Origin: Massilia phosphatilytica
Lineage (GTDB): Bacteria; Pseudomonadota; Gammaproteobacteria; Burkholderiales; Burkholderiaceae_D
Length of the DNA: 64,000 bases
NCBI RefSeq assembly: GCF_002968015.1
Contig: NZ_PUIP01000001.1
Location: 868,001 to 932,000 of the forward strand
Direction: 5' to 3'
Shown here: positions 33,805 to 43,033 of the stretch, in pieces
Layout: each line of letters starts with the position of its first letter
How positions within the stretch are numbered: the stretch's first letter is position 1
Notes under the pieces: model-generated
The model's database searches: none
The model's input: only the letters and a program-made list of their open reading frames with translations
What the model was told of the DNA's origin: nothing
Translations under genes and position numbers: made by a program

Positions 33805-34713
33805 ATGTTTGAACTGAAGCAGTTACGTTGCTTCGTGGCAGTGGCCACGGAACTGAATTTCCGGCGTGCGGCGGCGCGCCTGAACATGACCCAGCCGCCA
33901 CTCACGCGGCAGATCCAGTTGCTGGAGCATGAGCTGGGCGTCCAGCTGTTCGAACGCACGAAGCACCTGGTCAAGCCCACCACGGCCGGTCAGGTTTTTC
34001 TCGTGGATGCGACGCGCCTGCTGAATCTTGCGGACCAGGCAGCGCATACCGTGCGCCGCGCCAGCAGGGGCGAGACGGGAAGGGTGCGGATCGGCTTCAC
34101 CGGCGCTGCGGGACATGAGATCGTGCCGCGTCTGCTGGCGGCTGCAAAGGAGGCGCTGCCGGATATCGACGTCGTTGTCCACGAATTGATATCCGCAGCG
34201 CAAATCGAGGCGTTCGCGGCCAACTCGATCGATCTCGGCATCATGCGTCCGCTCGGCTCGCGCCAAAAGCTTTCCTCGTTCCTGATCGACGTCGAGCCAT
34301 TGATCGTCGTGCTGCCGGCCAGCCATCCACTGGCCACTTGCACCGCCATCGACCTGCAGAGCCTGAACGACCAGCCGTTCATCATGCACTCGCCCGAGGA
34401 TGGCAAATATTTCCACGACCGCGTCATGGCCATGTTCTGGTCAGCGAAGGTCATGCCGGATTTCACCCAATACATCGACCAGACGCACACCATCGTCTCC
34501 ATGGTCAGGGCGGGACTGGGGATGTCCATCGTACCGGCATCGGCGCAGCGCTTCCGTTTCGATCAGGTCGCGTTTCGCCCGATCCGGGATAACGTCGTCT
34601 CGGCGGAAATGATCATGGCCTGGCGCCCCGACCAACGTATTCCGGCCGTGACCGCACTCAGGCAGCTCGCTGAAGAACACTTTCGAAACAGTTCCTGCGA
34701 ACTACCTGGCTGA
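33805..34713 (+). CDS. LysR-family transcriptional regulator
   Basis: A 302-residue regulator. The winged helix-turn-helix (1-62) starts MFELKQLRCFVAVATELNF and contains RRAAARLNMTQPPLTRQIQLLE. The effector domain (about 90-290) starts RVRIGFTGAAGHEIVPRLL and includes the usual MVRAGLGMSIVPAS stretch. It resembles BenM/CatR-like members acting on small carboxylates. It is divergent from the dehydrogenase - transporter - porin operon, with a dyad operator in between, so it is the likely regulator of that operon. GAGG lies about 11 bases before the ATG. Confidence 0.92.
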   Translation: MFELKQLRCFVAVATELNFRRAAARLNMTQPPLTRQIQLLEHELGVQLFERTKHLVKPTTAGQVFLVDATRLLNLADQAAHTVRRASRGETGRVRIGFTGAAGHEIVPRLLAAAKEALPDIDVVVHELISAAQIEAFAANSIDLGIMRPLGSRQKLSSFLIDVEPLIVVLPASHPLATCTAIDLQSLNDQPFIMHSPEDGKYFHDRVMAMFWSAKVMPDFTQYIDQTHTIVSMVRAGLGMSIVPASAQRFRFDQVAFRPIRDNVVSAEMIMAWRPDQRIPAVTALRQLAEEHFRNSSCELPG

Positions 34714-34770
34714 GTCCCTGTCCGGCGATCCGATATCGCAGCGCTGCCGCATCGTCCCGACAGCAAAGCG

Positions 34771-36312
34771 TCAGGGCGAGGCCGGGGTCGAGGTCGACAG
34801 CAACTTCATCACCTCGTTCGTGTCCTTGCCGGCCTTGATCGCTTCGAGCGCCTTTTGCACGCGCGCCGCCTGGGCCGGGTTGTGCGGATCGTTGCCCAGC
34901 GGGGCCAGCGCGGCGGTCGCCTTGTCACGCCGGTTGGTGCGCAGATTGACCGAGAAATCGAAGATCGCGTATTCCCAGACGGCCGGCGCCAGGTAATGCG
35001 CACTGTCGGCGGCATTCAGCACGTTCGCATCCGGATAATTCGGCTTGTTGCCGAAGCTGCGCGCCAGGTAGTACAGGTTCGGGGCGTCGAGCTTGTTGGC
35101 GCGGTAGGCGGCAATGAAGAACGCGCGGGCCTGGTCCATGCGTTCGGATTTCGCCGCGCCTTCCGCTCTCTCGGACTGGGCGAAACGCACGCGCCCCATC
35201 AGGTAATTCACGTCGAAATCGTCGGGACGGGCCGCGTGGATCTCGGTGAGCGCAGTTTCCGCCTCGCCGAGTTCGCCAAACAGCAACTGCGCCTTTGCCA
35301 GTTCGAGGCGGTATTGCGGTTCGCCGGCGAGCGCCGTCTTCTGGGCCGCGATGCCTGCAAGGAGCGCCTTGCCGTACTCCCATGTGGGGCAGGTCGTCAG
35401 GAGCGAAGCCTTCAGCACGTATTGCTCCGCACCCTTGGGCAGGCGCGTGACGCGGATCGACGATTCCGGATAGTCAGCAAGCGGCACGTTCATGAATAAC
35501 ATGTTGTCGCTGTAGCGTTGCAGCACGCGCTGCAGCGTCTCGATCTTGATGCCGGTGGCGCTCTCCCAGCTGGCAATGGGATCGGCGCCGCCGCCCACCG
35601 CCGTGAAATAGGCATACAAAGCCTTGGTGCGTGCGGGATCGCTGAGCATGTAGTGCGCGAGCAGCCAGGACTGGGCGTAGAAGCGCCAGATCGTGCGGGT
35701 ATCGGCATTCTTGTCGCCGTCGATGCGGAATTTGGGATCGAGGATCTTGTCGAAGCCGATCCAGTTCTCCTTGCCCAGCGTGTAGTTGCGCATGGCCGAG
35801 GATTCGCCGATGGAGATCGAGCCGCGGGCAGGGTAGGCAGTGCTCAGGTATTCCGCGAAGCCTTCGATGAACCAGGCGGGATAATAGCTGCGCGCATGCT
35901 GGAACGTCACGTGGTGCGCATATTCGTGAAACAGCGTCGTCAGGTTGTCCTGCTGTTGGCTGTAACCCGGCGCCTTCGCGTACGCGATGCTGCTTTCGCT
36001 GCAGTGGAAATACACGCCGCCCACGTTGTCGGAGAAATTCGGGCGCACCACTTTCATCTGCTCCGGATCGTCCAGCAGATAGATCTGGAACTTCGCCTCC
36101 GCGCCGCCCCCGGCCCCGGTCAGCAGCATGTTCGTCAGCGTGCGGAACGCTTCAAGCTTTTGGACGTAGCTGACGGTCTTCGCTTCCGTCGTGCTGCTGG
36201 TGATGACGAAATGCTCGGACTCCGCGCGTACCCAGCTTTCGGCGGCGTGGGCCGATACGCCCAGGCAGGCGGACAGCCCCAGAACCTGCAAACATTTTCC
36301 CAACAATTTCAT
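34771..36312 (-). CDS. exported metallopeptidase-like protein with TPR-like C-terminus
   Basis: A 513-residue exported protein. The signal peptide ends AHAAE (about residue 24). WVRAESEHFVITSS at the start of the mature part is common in DUF1570-like proteins. A zinc-site motif HEYAHH spans 129-134 and is followed by WFIEGFAEY (Glu150 as likely third ligand), the gluzincin pattern. The rest (about 300-500) is helical and alanine-rich, resembling TPR repeats. It could cleave peptides in the periplasm, but activity is inferred from the motif only. It is convergent with the LysR gene and divergent from the esterase gene. Confidence 0.82.
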   Translation of the reverse strand: MKLLGKCLQVLGLSACLGVSAHAAESWVRAESEHFVITSSTTEAKTVSYVQKLEAFRTLTNMLLTGAGGGAEAKFQIYLLDDPEQMKVVRPNFSDNVGGVYFHCSESSIAYAKAPGYSQQQDNLTTLFHEYAHHVTFQHARSYYPAWFIEGFAEYLSTAYPARGSISIGESSAMRNYTLGKENWIGFDKILDPKFRIDGDKNADTRTIWRFYAQSWLLAHYMLSDPARTKALYAYFTAVGGGADPIASWESATGIKIETLQRVLQRYSDNMLFMNVPLADYPESSIRVTRLPKGAEQYVLKASLLTTCPTWEYGKALLAGIAAQKTALAGEPQYRLELAKAQLLFGELGEAETALTEIHAARPDDFDVNYLMGRVRFAQSERAEGAAKSERMDQARAFFIAAYRANKLDAPNLYYLARSFGNKPNYPDANVLNAADSAHYLAPAVWEYAIFDFSVNLRTNRRDKATAALAPLGNDPHNPAQAARVQKALEAIKAGKDTNEVMKLLSTSTPASP

Positions 36313-36615
36313 CGATTCATCCCCATTGGCTATTATTTTTTTGAAGGCAATTAGTTCCTGCTGTCAATACTACCGCAGGGAAGGCCGCTTGGATCAATGA
36401 GTAGGAATGAACCGCCAATAGCCCATATTGCGCAGTAACTCACTAGCATGAATTAAGTGCCTGTTTATACGGGGACTTTTTAATTCCCTCCTGCTTGCCA
36501 GCCGCCGACTTTCGCTCTCGTTAATCGTTCGAAAACATGTCGGCGATTGGCGGAAAACATAAAAGACGGTCCCCATCGCGGTCATTAAAATCAAGCGAAA
36601 AAACGAGGAGAAGAT
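36313..36615. other. divergent intergenic region
   Basis: These 303 bases lie between the metallopeptidase-like and esterase genes and are more AT-rich than their surroundings. I see no gene. A clear GAGGAGA Shine-Dalgarno ends the region before the esterase ATG. GGGGAC near 36469 and GTCCCC near 36571 are inverted but about 100 bases apart and are not convincing as a site. Confidence 0.5.
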
Positions 36616-37458
36616 ATGAGACATGGTTGGGCCGCGTTACTTTTCCCCACGCTCGTTGCTTGCGGAGGAGGGACAGGCGCCACTGGCATTTCAACACCAT
36701 CCCCAACGCCTGTCGCCGCGCCGGCTACGAGCACCACGGGCTGTGGCAGCGCTTCCAAGCTGACCACCGGCATGCATTCGCTCACCAGCGACGGTACCCA
36801 GCGCAGCTACTGGATCGACATACCGACCGCCTATGACCGCAACAAGGCCTATCCTGTGATCATCGGGCTGCATTGGCGTGATGGCAGCGCCGCCGATGTC
36901 TACGGTTGGAGCGGCTTTTTCGGGCTGAAGAATTTGTACGGCGACAATGCCATCTTTGTTGCCCCGCAGGGCCTGGACAAGGGGTGGGCCAACACCGGCG
37001 ATCGCGACATTCGCTTCTTGCGCGCCATGATCAGCGAGGTTCAGCAGGGCGCGTGCACCGACACGCAGCGTGTTTTCGCTACCGGCTTCAGCTTTGGTGG
37101 CATGATGTCCAACGCCATCGGATGCCAGATGGGCGACGTGGTGCGAGCGATCGTGCCCATGGCCGGTTCGCTCTGGAGCGGCTGTGCCGGTTCTTCCTAC
37201 AAGGTGGCGGCCCTGTTCATCCACGCCAAAGACGATAACACGGTGCCTTACTCAGCGGGGATGGAGGCGCGCGATCTTTTCCTTAAGCGCAATAGCTGTA
37301 GTGCCGCCACAGTGCCCCTGGGGAGTAACGGCTGCGTAGAGTACCAGGGCTGCGACAGCGGCAAGCCCGTGATATGGTGCGGCACCGAGACTGGCGGCCA
37401 CTGGTACCCCAATTTTTCGGCGCAAGAGTCCAAGGCCTTCTTTGACCGGTTCAAGTAG
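36616..37458 (+). CDS. secreted CE1/PHB-depolymerase-like esterase (lipoprotein)
   Basis: A 280-residue alpha/beta hydrolase. The signal peptide has a lipobox-like LVAC (Cys16) followed by a Thr/Pro/Ala linker. The catalytic triad is visible: Ser159 in GFSFGG, Asp207 in HAKDDNTVPY and His262 in GTETGGHWYP. Many Cys residues suggest disulfides. The family includes feruloyl and acetylxylan esterases and short-chain polyhydroxybutyrate depolymerases. Given the hemicellulases in the window, removal of ester groups from plant polysaccharide is a reasonable guess. GAGGAGA precedes the ATG. A bidirectional terminator follows at 37486. Confidence 0.85.
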   Translation: MRHGWAALLFPTLVACGGGTGATGISTPSPTPVAAPATSTTGCGSASKLTTGMHSLTSDGTQRSYWIDIPTAYDRNKAYPVIIGLHWRDGSAADVYGWSGFFGLKNLYGDNAIFVAPQGLDKGWANTGDRDIRFLRAMISEVQQGACTDTQRVFATGFSFGGMMSNAIGCQMGDVVRAIVPMAGSLWSGCAGSSYKVAALFIHAKDDNTVPYSAGMEARDLFLKRNSCSAATVPLGSNGCVEYQGCDSGKPVIWCGTETGGHWYPNFSAQESKAFFDRFK

Positions 37459-37485
37459 TCGAACAAGAGCGTCAAGCAAAAAACG

Positions 37486-37528
37486 AAAGGTCGTTGATGA
37501 TGCGGATTCGATCATCAACGACCTTTTT
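37486..37528. terminator. bidirectional intrinsic terminator
   Basis: A 16-bp perfect stem AAAGGTCGTTGATGAT with its complement closes a 9-base loop. It is preceded by an A-run and followed by T residues, so it works on both strands. It ends the esterase transcript and the minus-strand sugar transporter transcript. Confidence 0.9.
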
Positions 37529-37556
37529 GTTCGAACAGCGGCGCTGGCGCGCGCGA

Positions 37557-38990
37557 TCAGCCTTCCATCTGCTCCAGTTCCTTGCCGCGCGTTTCATGCA
37601 CGTAGCGCAGCACGAAGTAGACCGAGATCACCGCGGCCACGGTGTACAGGCCGTAAGCGCCCGCCAGGCCGATGCTCGCGAGCAGCATCGGGAAGGTCAC
37701 CGTAATCAGGAAATTGGACGTCCACTGGGCCGCGCCGGCGACCGCCAGGCCGGAGCCGCGGATCTGGTTCGGGAACATCTCGCCCAGCATGACCCACATC
37801 ACCGGACCCCAGGAAATGTTGAAGAAGATCACATAAATATTCGCCGCGGCCAGGGCCACCACGCCCATCGTGCCGGACAGGGCCAGTTTGCCGTTCGCGT
37901 CGAGCGAGGCGCTGGCAAAGGCGAACGTCACCAGTCCCAGCGTCACCGCCATGCCGGCCGAGCCGATCCACAGCAGGGGCTTGCGGCCGATGCGGTCGAT
38001 CAGGAACACCGTGACGATGCAGGCGCCGATGCTCAGGCCACCGGACAGGACGTTGATCAGCAGCGCATCGCTTTCGGAAAAGCCCACGGCCTGCCACAGC
38101 ACCGCGCCGTAATAGAACACCACGTTGATGCCGACCAGCTGCTGGAACGTCGCCAGGCCGATGCCGACCCAAACGATCGGGCGCAGCTTGCCGGTCGCCT
38201 TGTTGACCAGGTCCGACAGGCGCGGACGGTGGTGGTCTTCCGCCAGCGACACGTCGATCGCGGCGAACTTCGTACGCGCCGCAGCCGCGCCATACAGGCG
38301 TTCCAGCACGGCCAGCGCCTCGTCCTTGCGCTTCTTCGCGACGAGGAAGCGCGGGCTTTCCGGGATCGTCAGCAGCAGCAGCAGGAACGCCACGGAGGGA
38401 ATCGCCATCATCCAGAACATCCAGCGCCATGCCTCTTGTCCCAGCCACAGCGCGCCGGTCGATCCGCCGGCCGCCCGCGCCAGGACATAGTTGCTCAGGA
38501 AGGCACAGAATAGGCCGCTGATGATGGCGATCTGCTGGACCGTCGCCAGCCGGCCCCGGTAGCGGGCCGAGGCCACCTCGGCGATGTACGCCGGCGACAT
38601 CACGCTGGCCGCGCCGACGGCAAAGCCGCCCAGCACGCGCGCGGCGACGAAGACGACCGAGCTCGTGGCAAAGCCCGCCCCCAGCGCCGACAGCAGAAAC
38701 ATCATGGAAGAGATCAGCAGCACGGTGCGGCGTCCCCACAGGTCGCCCAGCCGGCCGGCGGTGAACGCGCCGAGCGCGCAGCCCAGCAGCATCGAAGCGA
38801 CTTCGAAACCGAGTTCGGCGTCGGTCGAATGGAAGGCCTGCTTCAGGCCATCGACGGTGCCGTTGATGACGCCGCTGTCAAAGCCGAACAGGAAGCCGCC
38901 AATGGTGGCAACGCAGCTGATCAGGACGATGAGGCGGGTGTTTTCCGCCTCCTGGGTGGTACTCGTGCTCTCTACGGCACTGACGTTCAT
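37557..38990 (-). CDS. MFS sugar porter (GalP/XylE-like)
   Basis: A 477-residue proton/sugar symporter with 12 predicted helices. Sugar-porter signatures are all present: FGFDSGVINGT in helix 1, GRLGDLWGRR, the R-GRL stretch after helix 5 (ASARYRGRLATVQQ), PESPRFLV after helix 6, QQLVGINVVFYYG in helix 7, DRIGRKPLL and ExxPxxxRG (EMFPNQIRG). Substrate is probably a monosaccharide such as galactose, xylose or arabinose. AAGGAGA precedes the ATG. It is divergent from the GH36 alpha-galactosidase, so galactose released outside or in the periplasm is the likeliest cargo. Confidence 0.92.
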   Translation of the reverse strand: MNVSAVESTSTTQEAENTRLIVLISCVATIGGFLFGFDSGVINGTVDGLKQAFHSTDAELGFEVASMLLGCALGAFTAGRLGDLWGRRTVLLISSMMFLLSALGAGFATSSVVFVAARVLGGFAVGAASVMSPAYIAEVASARYRGRLATVQQIAIISGLFCAFLSNYVLARAAGGSTGALWLGQEAWRWMFWMMAIPSVAFLLLLLTIPESPRFLVAKKRKDEALAVLERLYGAAAARTKFAAIDVSLAEDHHRPRLSDLVNKATGKLRPIVWVGIGLATFQQLVGINVVFYYGAVLWQAVGFSESDALLINVLSGGLSIGACIVTVFLIDRIGRKPLLWIGSAGMAVTLGLVTFAFASASLDANGKLALSGTMGVVALAAANIYVIFFNISWGPVMWVMLGEMFPNQIRGSGLAVAGAAQWTSNFLITVTFPMLLASIGLAGAYGLYTVAAVISVYFVLRYVHETRGKELEQMEG

Positions 38991-39064
38991 ACATGTCTCC
39001 TTGGTTTGTTATGGCATCTGCGGTACGCACTGGTTCGGGGCTATAACATCCTATACCATCAAAC

Positions 39065-39078
39065 AAATAGCGCTAACA
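39065..39078. promoter_or_regulatory. LacI-type operator AAATAGCGCTAACA
   Basis: It has a TAGCGCTA core with central CG, as in LacI-family sites. From memory it matches 11 of 14 bases of the Xanthomonas xyl-box (TGGTAGCGCTAACA). It is in the 260-base gap between the divergent sugar porter and GH36 genes. No LacI-family gene is in the window. Confidence 0.5.
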
Positions 39079-39250
39079 TCCTGCCAAGTCTGGCCCATTT
39101 CCGCTCGTGTGTCAATCAGAGGAATGCGTTCCGATGTCCTCTCGAAATGCTATGCCGAGATGGTATGGATCGGGGTAAAAAATCGATACGATGCGCGCCC
39201 GTACTTTTCCTACACTCGGGGATCGCAATCAATCAAGGAAACGGCCCATC

Positions 39251-41470
39251 ATGGACATCGACAAGACCCGGCGGACCGTGTGTCTCGGCCTGCTCGGCGG
39301 TATCGCCGCCATGGCAACCGGTGGCGCATACGGCAGCGTCACGGTGAACAAGGGCACCAGGGTGTTCCGCCTCGACGGCGGCGGCGTGACGTATGCGTTC
39401 GGCGTGAACGGTGACGGTCGCTTGCAAACGCTGTACTGGGGCAGCGCGCTGTCCATGACCGACGAGCTGGCCGCACCCGTGGCCACCCCGGAAAACTCGT
39501 CGAACGAGACATCGATCATGCTGACCCCGTTCGAATTCGCCGCGTTCGGGGGCGGGACCATGACGGAGCCGGCTTTGAAAGTACGCTTCCCGGACGGTGT
39601 CCGTGACCTCGACCTGCGCTATGCCGGGCATGAGGTCGAGGCGGGACGTATCGTCGTGCGTTTGAAAGACGTCCAGCGCGCCGTGCACGTCACGCTCACG
39701 TATGCAATGGACCAGGCGACCGGCATCCTCTCGCGCTCGGCCACCGTCGAGAACCGCACGTCCGGCTGGGTGCACGTCGACCAGCTGGCGGCAGCGGGCA
39801 TCAACCTGCCTTACGCGGACGATTATCAGCTGTCTTTCCTGACCGGACGCTGGGCCGGCGAGTTTGCGCTGCAGACGCGTCCCGTCACGCCCGGTTCCAC
39901 GGTCATCGAGAGCCGCAAGGGCGAGACGGCGCACCAGGCCAATCCCTGGTTCGCGCTGAGCCGCGCGGACACGGAAGAGGAGTCCGGGCCCGTCTGGTTC
40001 GGCGCCCTGGGCTGGAGCGGGTCGTGGCGTATCAGCGTCGACCTGGACGGCCTGGGTGGCGTTCGCGCCACCGCCGGCTATAACCCGTTCGACTTCGGCT
40101 ATCGCTTGAAGCCGGGAGACAGCCTGGCGTCGCCCGTGTTCTACGGCGGCTTTTCGGACGCCGGCTTCGGCCGGGCGTCGCGCATGTTCCACCGCTACCA
40201 GCGCACGCGCATCCTGCCCGGCGCACCCGCGCCGCGCCCGCGGCCCGTGCTGTACAACTCGTGGGAGGCCACTGCCTTTGCCGTCGACGAGCCGGGCCAG
40301 ATCGCGCTGGCGGAGCAGGCTGCAAGAATCGGCGTGGAACGCTTTGTCGTCGACGACGGATGGTTCGGCGCGCGCGACAGCGACCGCGCCGGCCTGGGCG
40401 ACTGGGTCGTCAATCCCAAAAAGTTCCCGCACGGGCTGGGTCCGCTGATCAGGCGCGTCAACGATCTCGGGATGGAGTTCGGACTCTGGGTCGAGCCGGA
40501 GATGGTGAATCCGGACAGCGACCTGTATCGCGCCCATCCGGACTGGGTCATCCATTTCAAGGGACGCCCGCGCACGGAGGCGCGCAACCAGCTGGTGCTG
40601 AACCTGGCGCGCAAGGATGTTTACGACTACCTGTTGAAGACACTGGATCAGCTGGTCTCGAACAACAACATCGCCTTCCTGAAGTGGGATCACAACCGTA
40701 CGTGGTCGGAGCCGGGCTGGCCGGACATCGCGCCGGACGAGCAGCAGAAGCTGTACGTCGCCTACGTCGACAACTTGTACAAGCTGCTGGCCGAACTGCG
40801 GCGGCGCCATCCGAAGCTGGAGATCGAATCCTGCGCCAGCGGCGGCGGACGCGTCGACCTGGGCATCCTGCGCTACACGGACCAGGTCTGGGTGTCCGAC
40901 AACACGGACCCATTCGATCGCCTGGCGATCCAGGATGGTTTCAGCCGCGCCTACGCACCGGCGATCATGATGGCGTGGGTGACGGATTCGCCGAATTACG
41001 TGAACCGCCGCGTGACCTCGCTGGAATACCGCTTCCTGTCGTCCATGCAGGGCGCGCTGGGGATCGGCGCGAACCTGAAGCATTGGACGGACGCGGACTT
41101 CACGCTGGCGAAGCGGCTGGTCGGCGAGTACAAGGCCATCCGCGCCACGGTGCAGCAGGGGAATCTGTACCGCCTCGTGTCGCCGCAACAGGGATCGCCG
41201 CGCTCGGCCACGCTGTCGGTATCGGACGATCGCAGGCAGGCCGTCCTGTTCGCCTTCCTGCATTCGAGCACGATGCGGGAGACGCAGCCGCTGATCCGCC
41301 TGCGCGGGCTCGATCCGGCCGCGACGTATGCCCTGCGCGCCATCAGCGGGATGGCGGCAAAGGGTACGCCGGCGCGCGCCAGCGGCGCGTACTGGATGGG
41401 GCACGGCCTGCAGGCCGCGCTGAACGGCGACTTCCAGGCTGCGGCATTCGTGCTGGAGGCGCAGACATGA
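39251..41470 (+). CDS. GH36 alpha-galactosidase, exported
   Basis: A 739-residue retaining alpha-galactosidase. An N-terminal beta-supersandwich (about 30-320) precedes the TIM barrel (about 325-620). The barrel shows VVDDGWFG, GLWVEPEMVNPDSD, the nucleophile Asp in FLKWDHNR, ESCASGGGRVDLG, and the acid/base Asp in VWVSDNTDPFDRL. A small C-terminal beta-domain follows. It would hydrolyse raffinose-type or galactomannan side-chain galactose. The start TRRTVCLGLLGGIAAMATGG looks like a Tat-type twin-arginine signal, so it may be folded before export. ATG 39251 starts the signal directly; AAGGAA lies 9 bases before. It is divergent from a sugar porter and complements the GH27 enzyme at the left edge. 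Confidence 0.93.
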   Translation: MDIDKTRRTVCLGLLGGIAAMATGGAYGSVTVNKGTRVFRLDGGGVTYAFGVNGDGRLQTLYWGSALSMTDELAAPVATPENSSNETSIMLTPFEFAAFGGGTMTEPALKVRFPDGVRDLDLRYAGHEVEAGRIVVRLKDVQRAVHVTLTYAMDQATGILSRSATVENRTSGWVHVDQLAAAGINLPYADDYQLSFLTGRWAGEFALQTRPVTPGSTVIESRKGETAHQANPWFALSRADTEEESGPVWFGALGWSGSWRISVDLDGLGGVRATAGYNPFDFGYRLKPGDSLASPVFYGGFSDAGFGRASRMFHRYQRTRILPGAPAPRPRPVLYNSWEATAFAVDEPGQIALAEQAARIGVERFVVDDGWFGARDSDRAGLGDWVVNPKKFPHGLGPLIRRVNDLGMEFGLWVEPEMVNPDSDLYRAHPDWVIHFKGRPRTEARNQLVLNLARKDVYDYLLKTLDQLVSNNNIAFLKWDHNRTWSEPGWPDIAPDEQQKLYVAYVDNLYKLLAELRRRHPKLEIESCASGGGRVDLGILRYTDQVWVSDNTDPFDRLAIQDGFSRAYAPAIMMAWVTDSPNYVNRRVTSLEYRFLSSMQGALGIGANLKHWTDADFTLAKRLVGEYKAIRATVQQGNLYRLVSPQQGSPRSATLSVSDDRRQAVLFAFLHSSTMRETQPLIRLRGLDPAATYALRAISGMAAKGTPARASGAYWMGHGLQAALNGDFQAAAFVLEAQT

Positions 41471-41501
41471 GTGGCATGGTCATTCTTACGAAAAATTGTT
41501 C

Positions 41502-41515
41502 ATGGGTAACATTTG
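41502..41515 (+). promoter_or_regulatory. shared motif ATGGGTAACATT, copy 1
   Basis: It lies 60 bases before the kinase gene. A nearly identical stretch (ATGGGTAATATT) lies 40 bases before the gene at 44963, and GGTAACAT lies about 30 bases before the gene at 47785. TAACAT could serve as a -10 element; no good -35 is seen. Confidence 0.35.
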
Positions 41516-41561
41516 TGATGTATTCTGACCGCTCTGATATTTGTATCCATGACCTGATCCC

Positions 41562-42653
41562 ATGTCCCTCGCTTCCACCCTCGATATCGCCGATATCGCC
41601 AGACTGCTTCCATCCCTGACAGACCGCTTCGAATTCCCGGATCCACGCCCGATGGGCCGCCCGAGCGGCTTCGGCGCCGTCTGGCGCGCGCATGACCGCC
41701 TGCTGGACCAGGCCGTGGCCATCAAGATCAGCGACTCGGACCTGAGCAGCGAAGTCCGGTACTGCCGGAAGATCGATGGTCATACGGTCCGCGTCTACGA
41801 TTACTTTGAACGAAGTGGCTGGTATGCCTACGCGATGGAACTGTTGGCCGAGCCCTGGACCACGATCGACGCACTCATCGGTCGGCACGACGGATGCGAC
41901 ATGCTGCAGCGATATCTCGACGGGTTCGAGGTCATCGACGCTGTCCTGGCTGCGCTCGGCCACATCCACGGCGTACCGTACAGCCGCGAGCGACGGCACG
42001 TCCACGCGGATATCCAGCCACGCAACCTGTTCGTGTGGTGGCAGCCGAAGGGCAATCCGCGCGATGTGTTCCGGCTGCAGGCCGGACGCGACCTCGTCAA
42101 GGTCATCGATCTCGGGCTGACCGTGCAGAAGGGGGAATGGCATGAGGGCCGCCATCCGAACTACGCGAATCCCGGCCGCGACGTCGCCCACCATGGACAC
42201 GATCTGTACTCCGCCGCGGTGGTGTTCCTCGAGCTGGTGACGGGCGTGCTGCCTTCCCATCACACGATGGGACACAGTTCACGCGTCATGGACCACGTCA
42301 TTGCCCACTCCAGCGGCAGCATCGCGATCGACTGCATAGCCGTCGAGTTCGCTAACGAGGCGGCGCGTGCAGGCGTCAGCGGCGGACCGACGGCTGCCAG
42401 GTTGCGCCAGCTGCTGGCATCTTGGTTGTTCGATCTGCCGCCCATGCACCTGCTGGCCCTGCGCGAGCTCGTCCGGCAGCAGCCCGGTCCCCTGAAGAAG
42501 TCCGAGATGGCGGCGCTGCTGTTTCCGGTCTACGCGAAGCACCTCGGATGGAAAAACGCGACCGGCAGCAGGACGGAGGCCATCCAGGAAGAGGTGCTGG
42601 AAATGGCGGACGCGGGCCTGTTGGTCCGCGATGGCTATCACTATCGTTACTGA
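41562..42653 (+). CDS. eukaryotic-like protein kinase
   Basis: A 363-residue soluble protein with a complete kinase fold (about 25-270). Lys55 is in AVAIKI. The catalytic loop is HADIQPRN (Asp150, Asn155) with HAD for HRD. The metal-binding Asp183 is in VIDLGLT, DLG for DFG. An activation-segment end resembles PNYANPG, and helix F reads HDLYSAAVVFLELVTGVLP. The glycine loop is weak (MGRPSGFGAVW). These variants are common in active bacterial kinases. The C-terminal ~95 residues form a helical domain of unknown kind. No membrane helix or PASTA domain is present. It opens a run of same-strand genes I cannot assign, so it may be the signalling component of an unknown system. Confidence 0.85.
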   Translation: MSLASTLDIADIARLLPSLTDRFEFPDPRPMGRPSGFGAVWRAHDRLLDQAVAIKISDSDLSSEVRYCRKIDGHTVRVYDYFERSGWYAYAMELLAEPWTTIDALIGRHDGCDMLQRYLDGFEVIDAVLAALGHIHGVPYSRERRHVHADIQPRNLFVWWQPKGNPRDVFRLQAGRDLVKVIDLGLTVQKGEWHEGRHPNYANPGRDVAHHGHDLYSAAVVFLELVTGVLPSHHTMGHSSRVMDHVIAHSSGSIAIDCIAVEFANEAARAGVSGGPTAARLRQLLASWLFDLPPMHLLALRELVRQQPGPLKKSEMAALLFPVYAKHLGWKNATGSRTEAIQEEVLEMADAGLLVRDGYHYRY

Positions 42654-42730
42654 GCAGCCGGGCACCCCGAGGTGGTCCTGCATGCGCCGGTGCGACGGCG
42701 GCTGTCGCATCCAGTGCCAGACTATTGTCC

Positions 42731-43033
42731 ATGGAAAAAAATACACGGGAAGTGAATACACATTCCACGACGACGCCACCCCAGCAATTGTTTCGCGAGC
42801 TCGCGGACCTGGGCGGCCTGGTGTTCGCCATGCTCACGGGGCGGCAGGTCGCCGTTGGGTGCTGGACGGCGTACTCCATGGCCTACGTGGCAGTGGAAGG
42901 CCTGTGCCGGGAAGTCAGTCGGGCGACGGGAGGCCTGTCGCGCGGGTTCATGACGCGGGAAGGCACGGCCGACCCCCGCAGGATCGCGGATGCCAACGCC
43001 TGCCTCGGCCGGATCGGCGAGCACGCACATTGA
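42731..43033 (+). CDS. small protein of unknown function
   Basis: A 100-residue soluble protein (MEKNTREVNTH start). The middle (ELADLGGLVFAMLTGRQVAVGCWTAYSMAYVAVEGL) is helical and mildly hydrophobic but too polar for a clear membrane helix. I recognise no family. It starts 77 bases after the kinase stop, and its stop overlaps the TTG of the next gene (TTGA), so the two are likely translated together. The reality of the frame is supported by the overlaps on its downstream side. Confidence 0.6.
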   Translation: MEKNTREVNTHSTTTPPQQLFRELADLGGLVFAMLTGRQVAVGCWTAYSMAYVAVEGLCREVSRATGGLSRGFMTREGTADPRRIADANACLGRIGEHAH

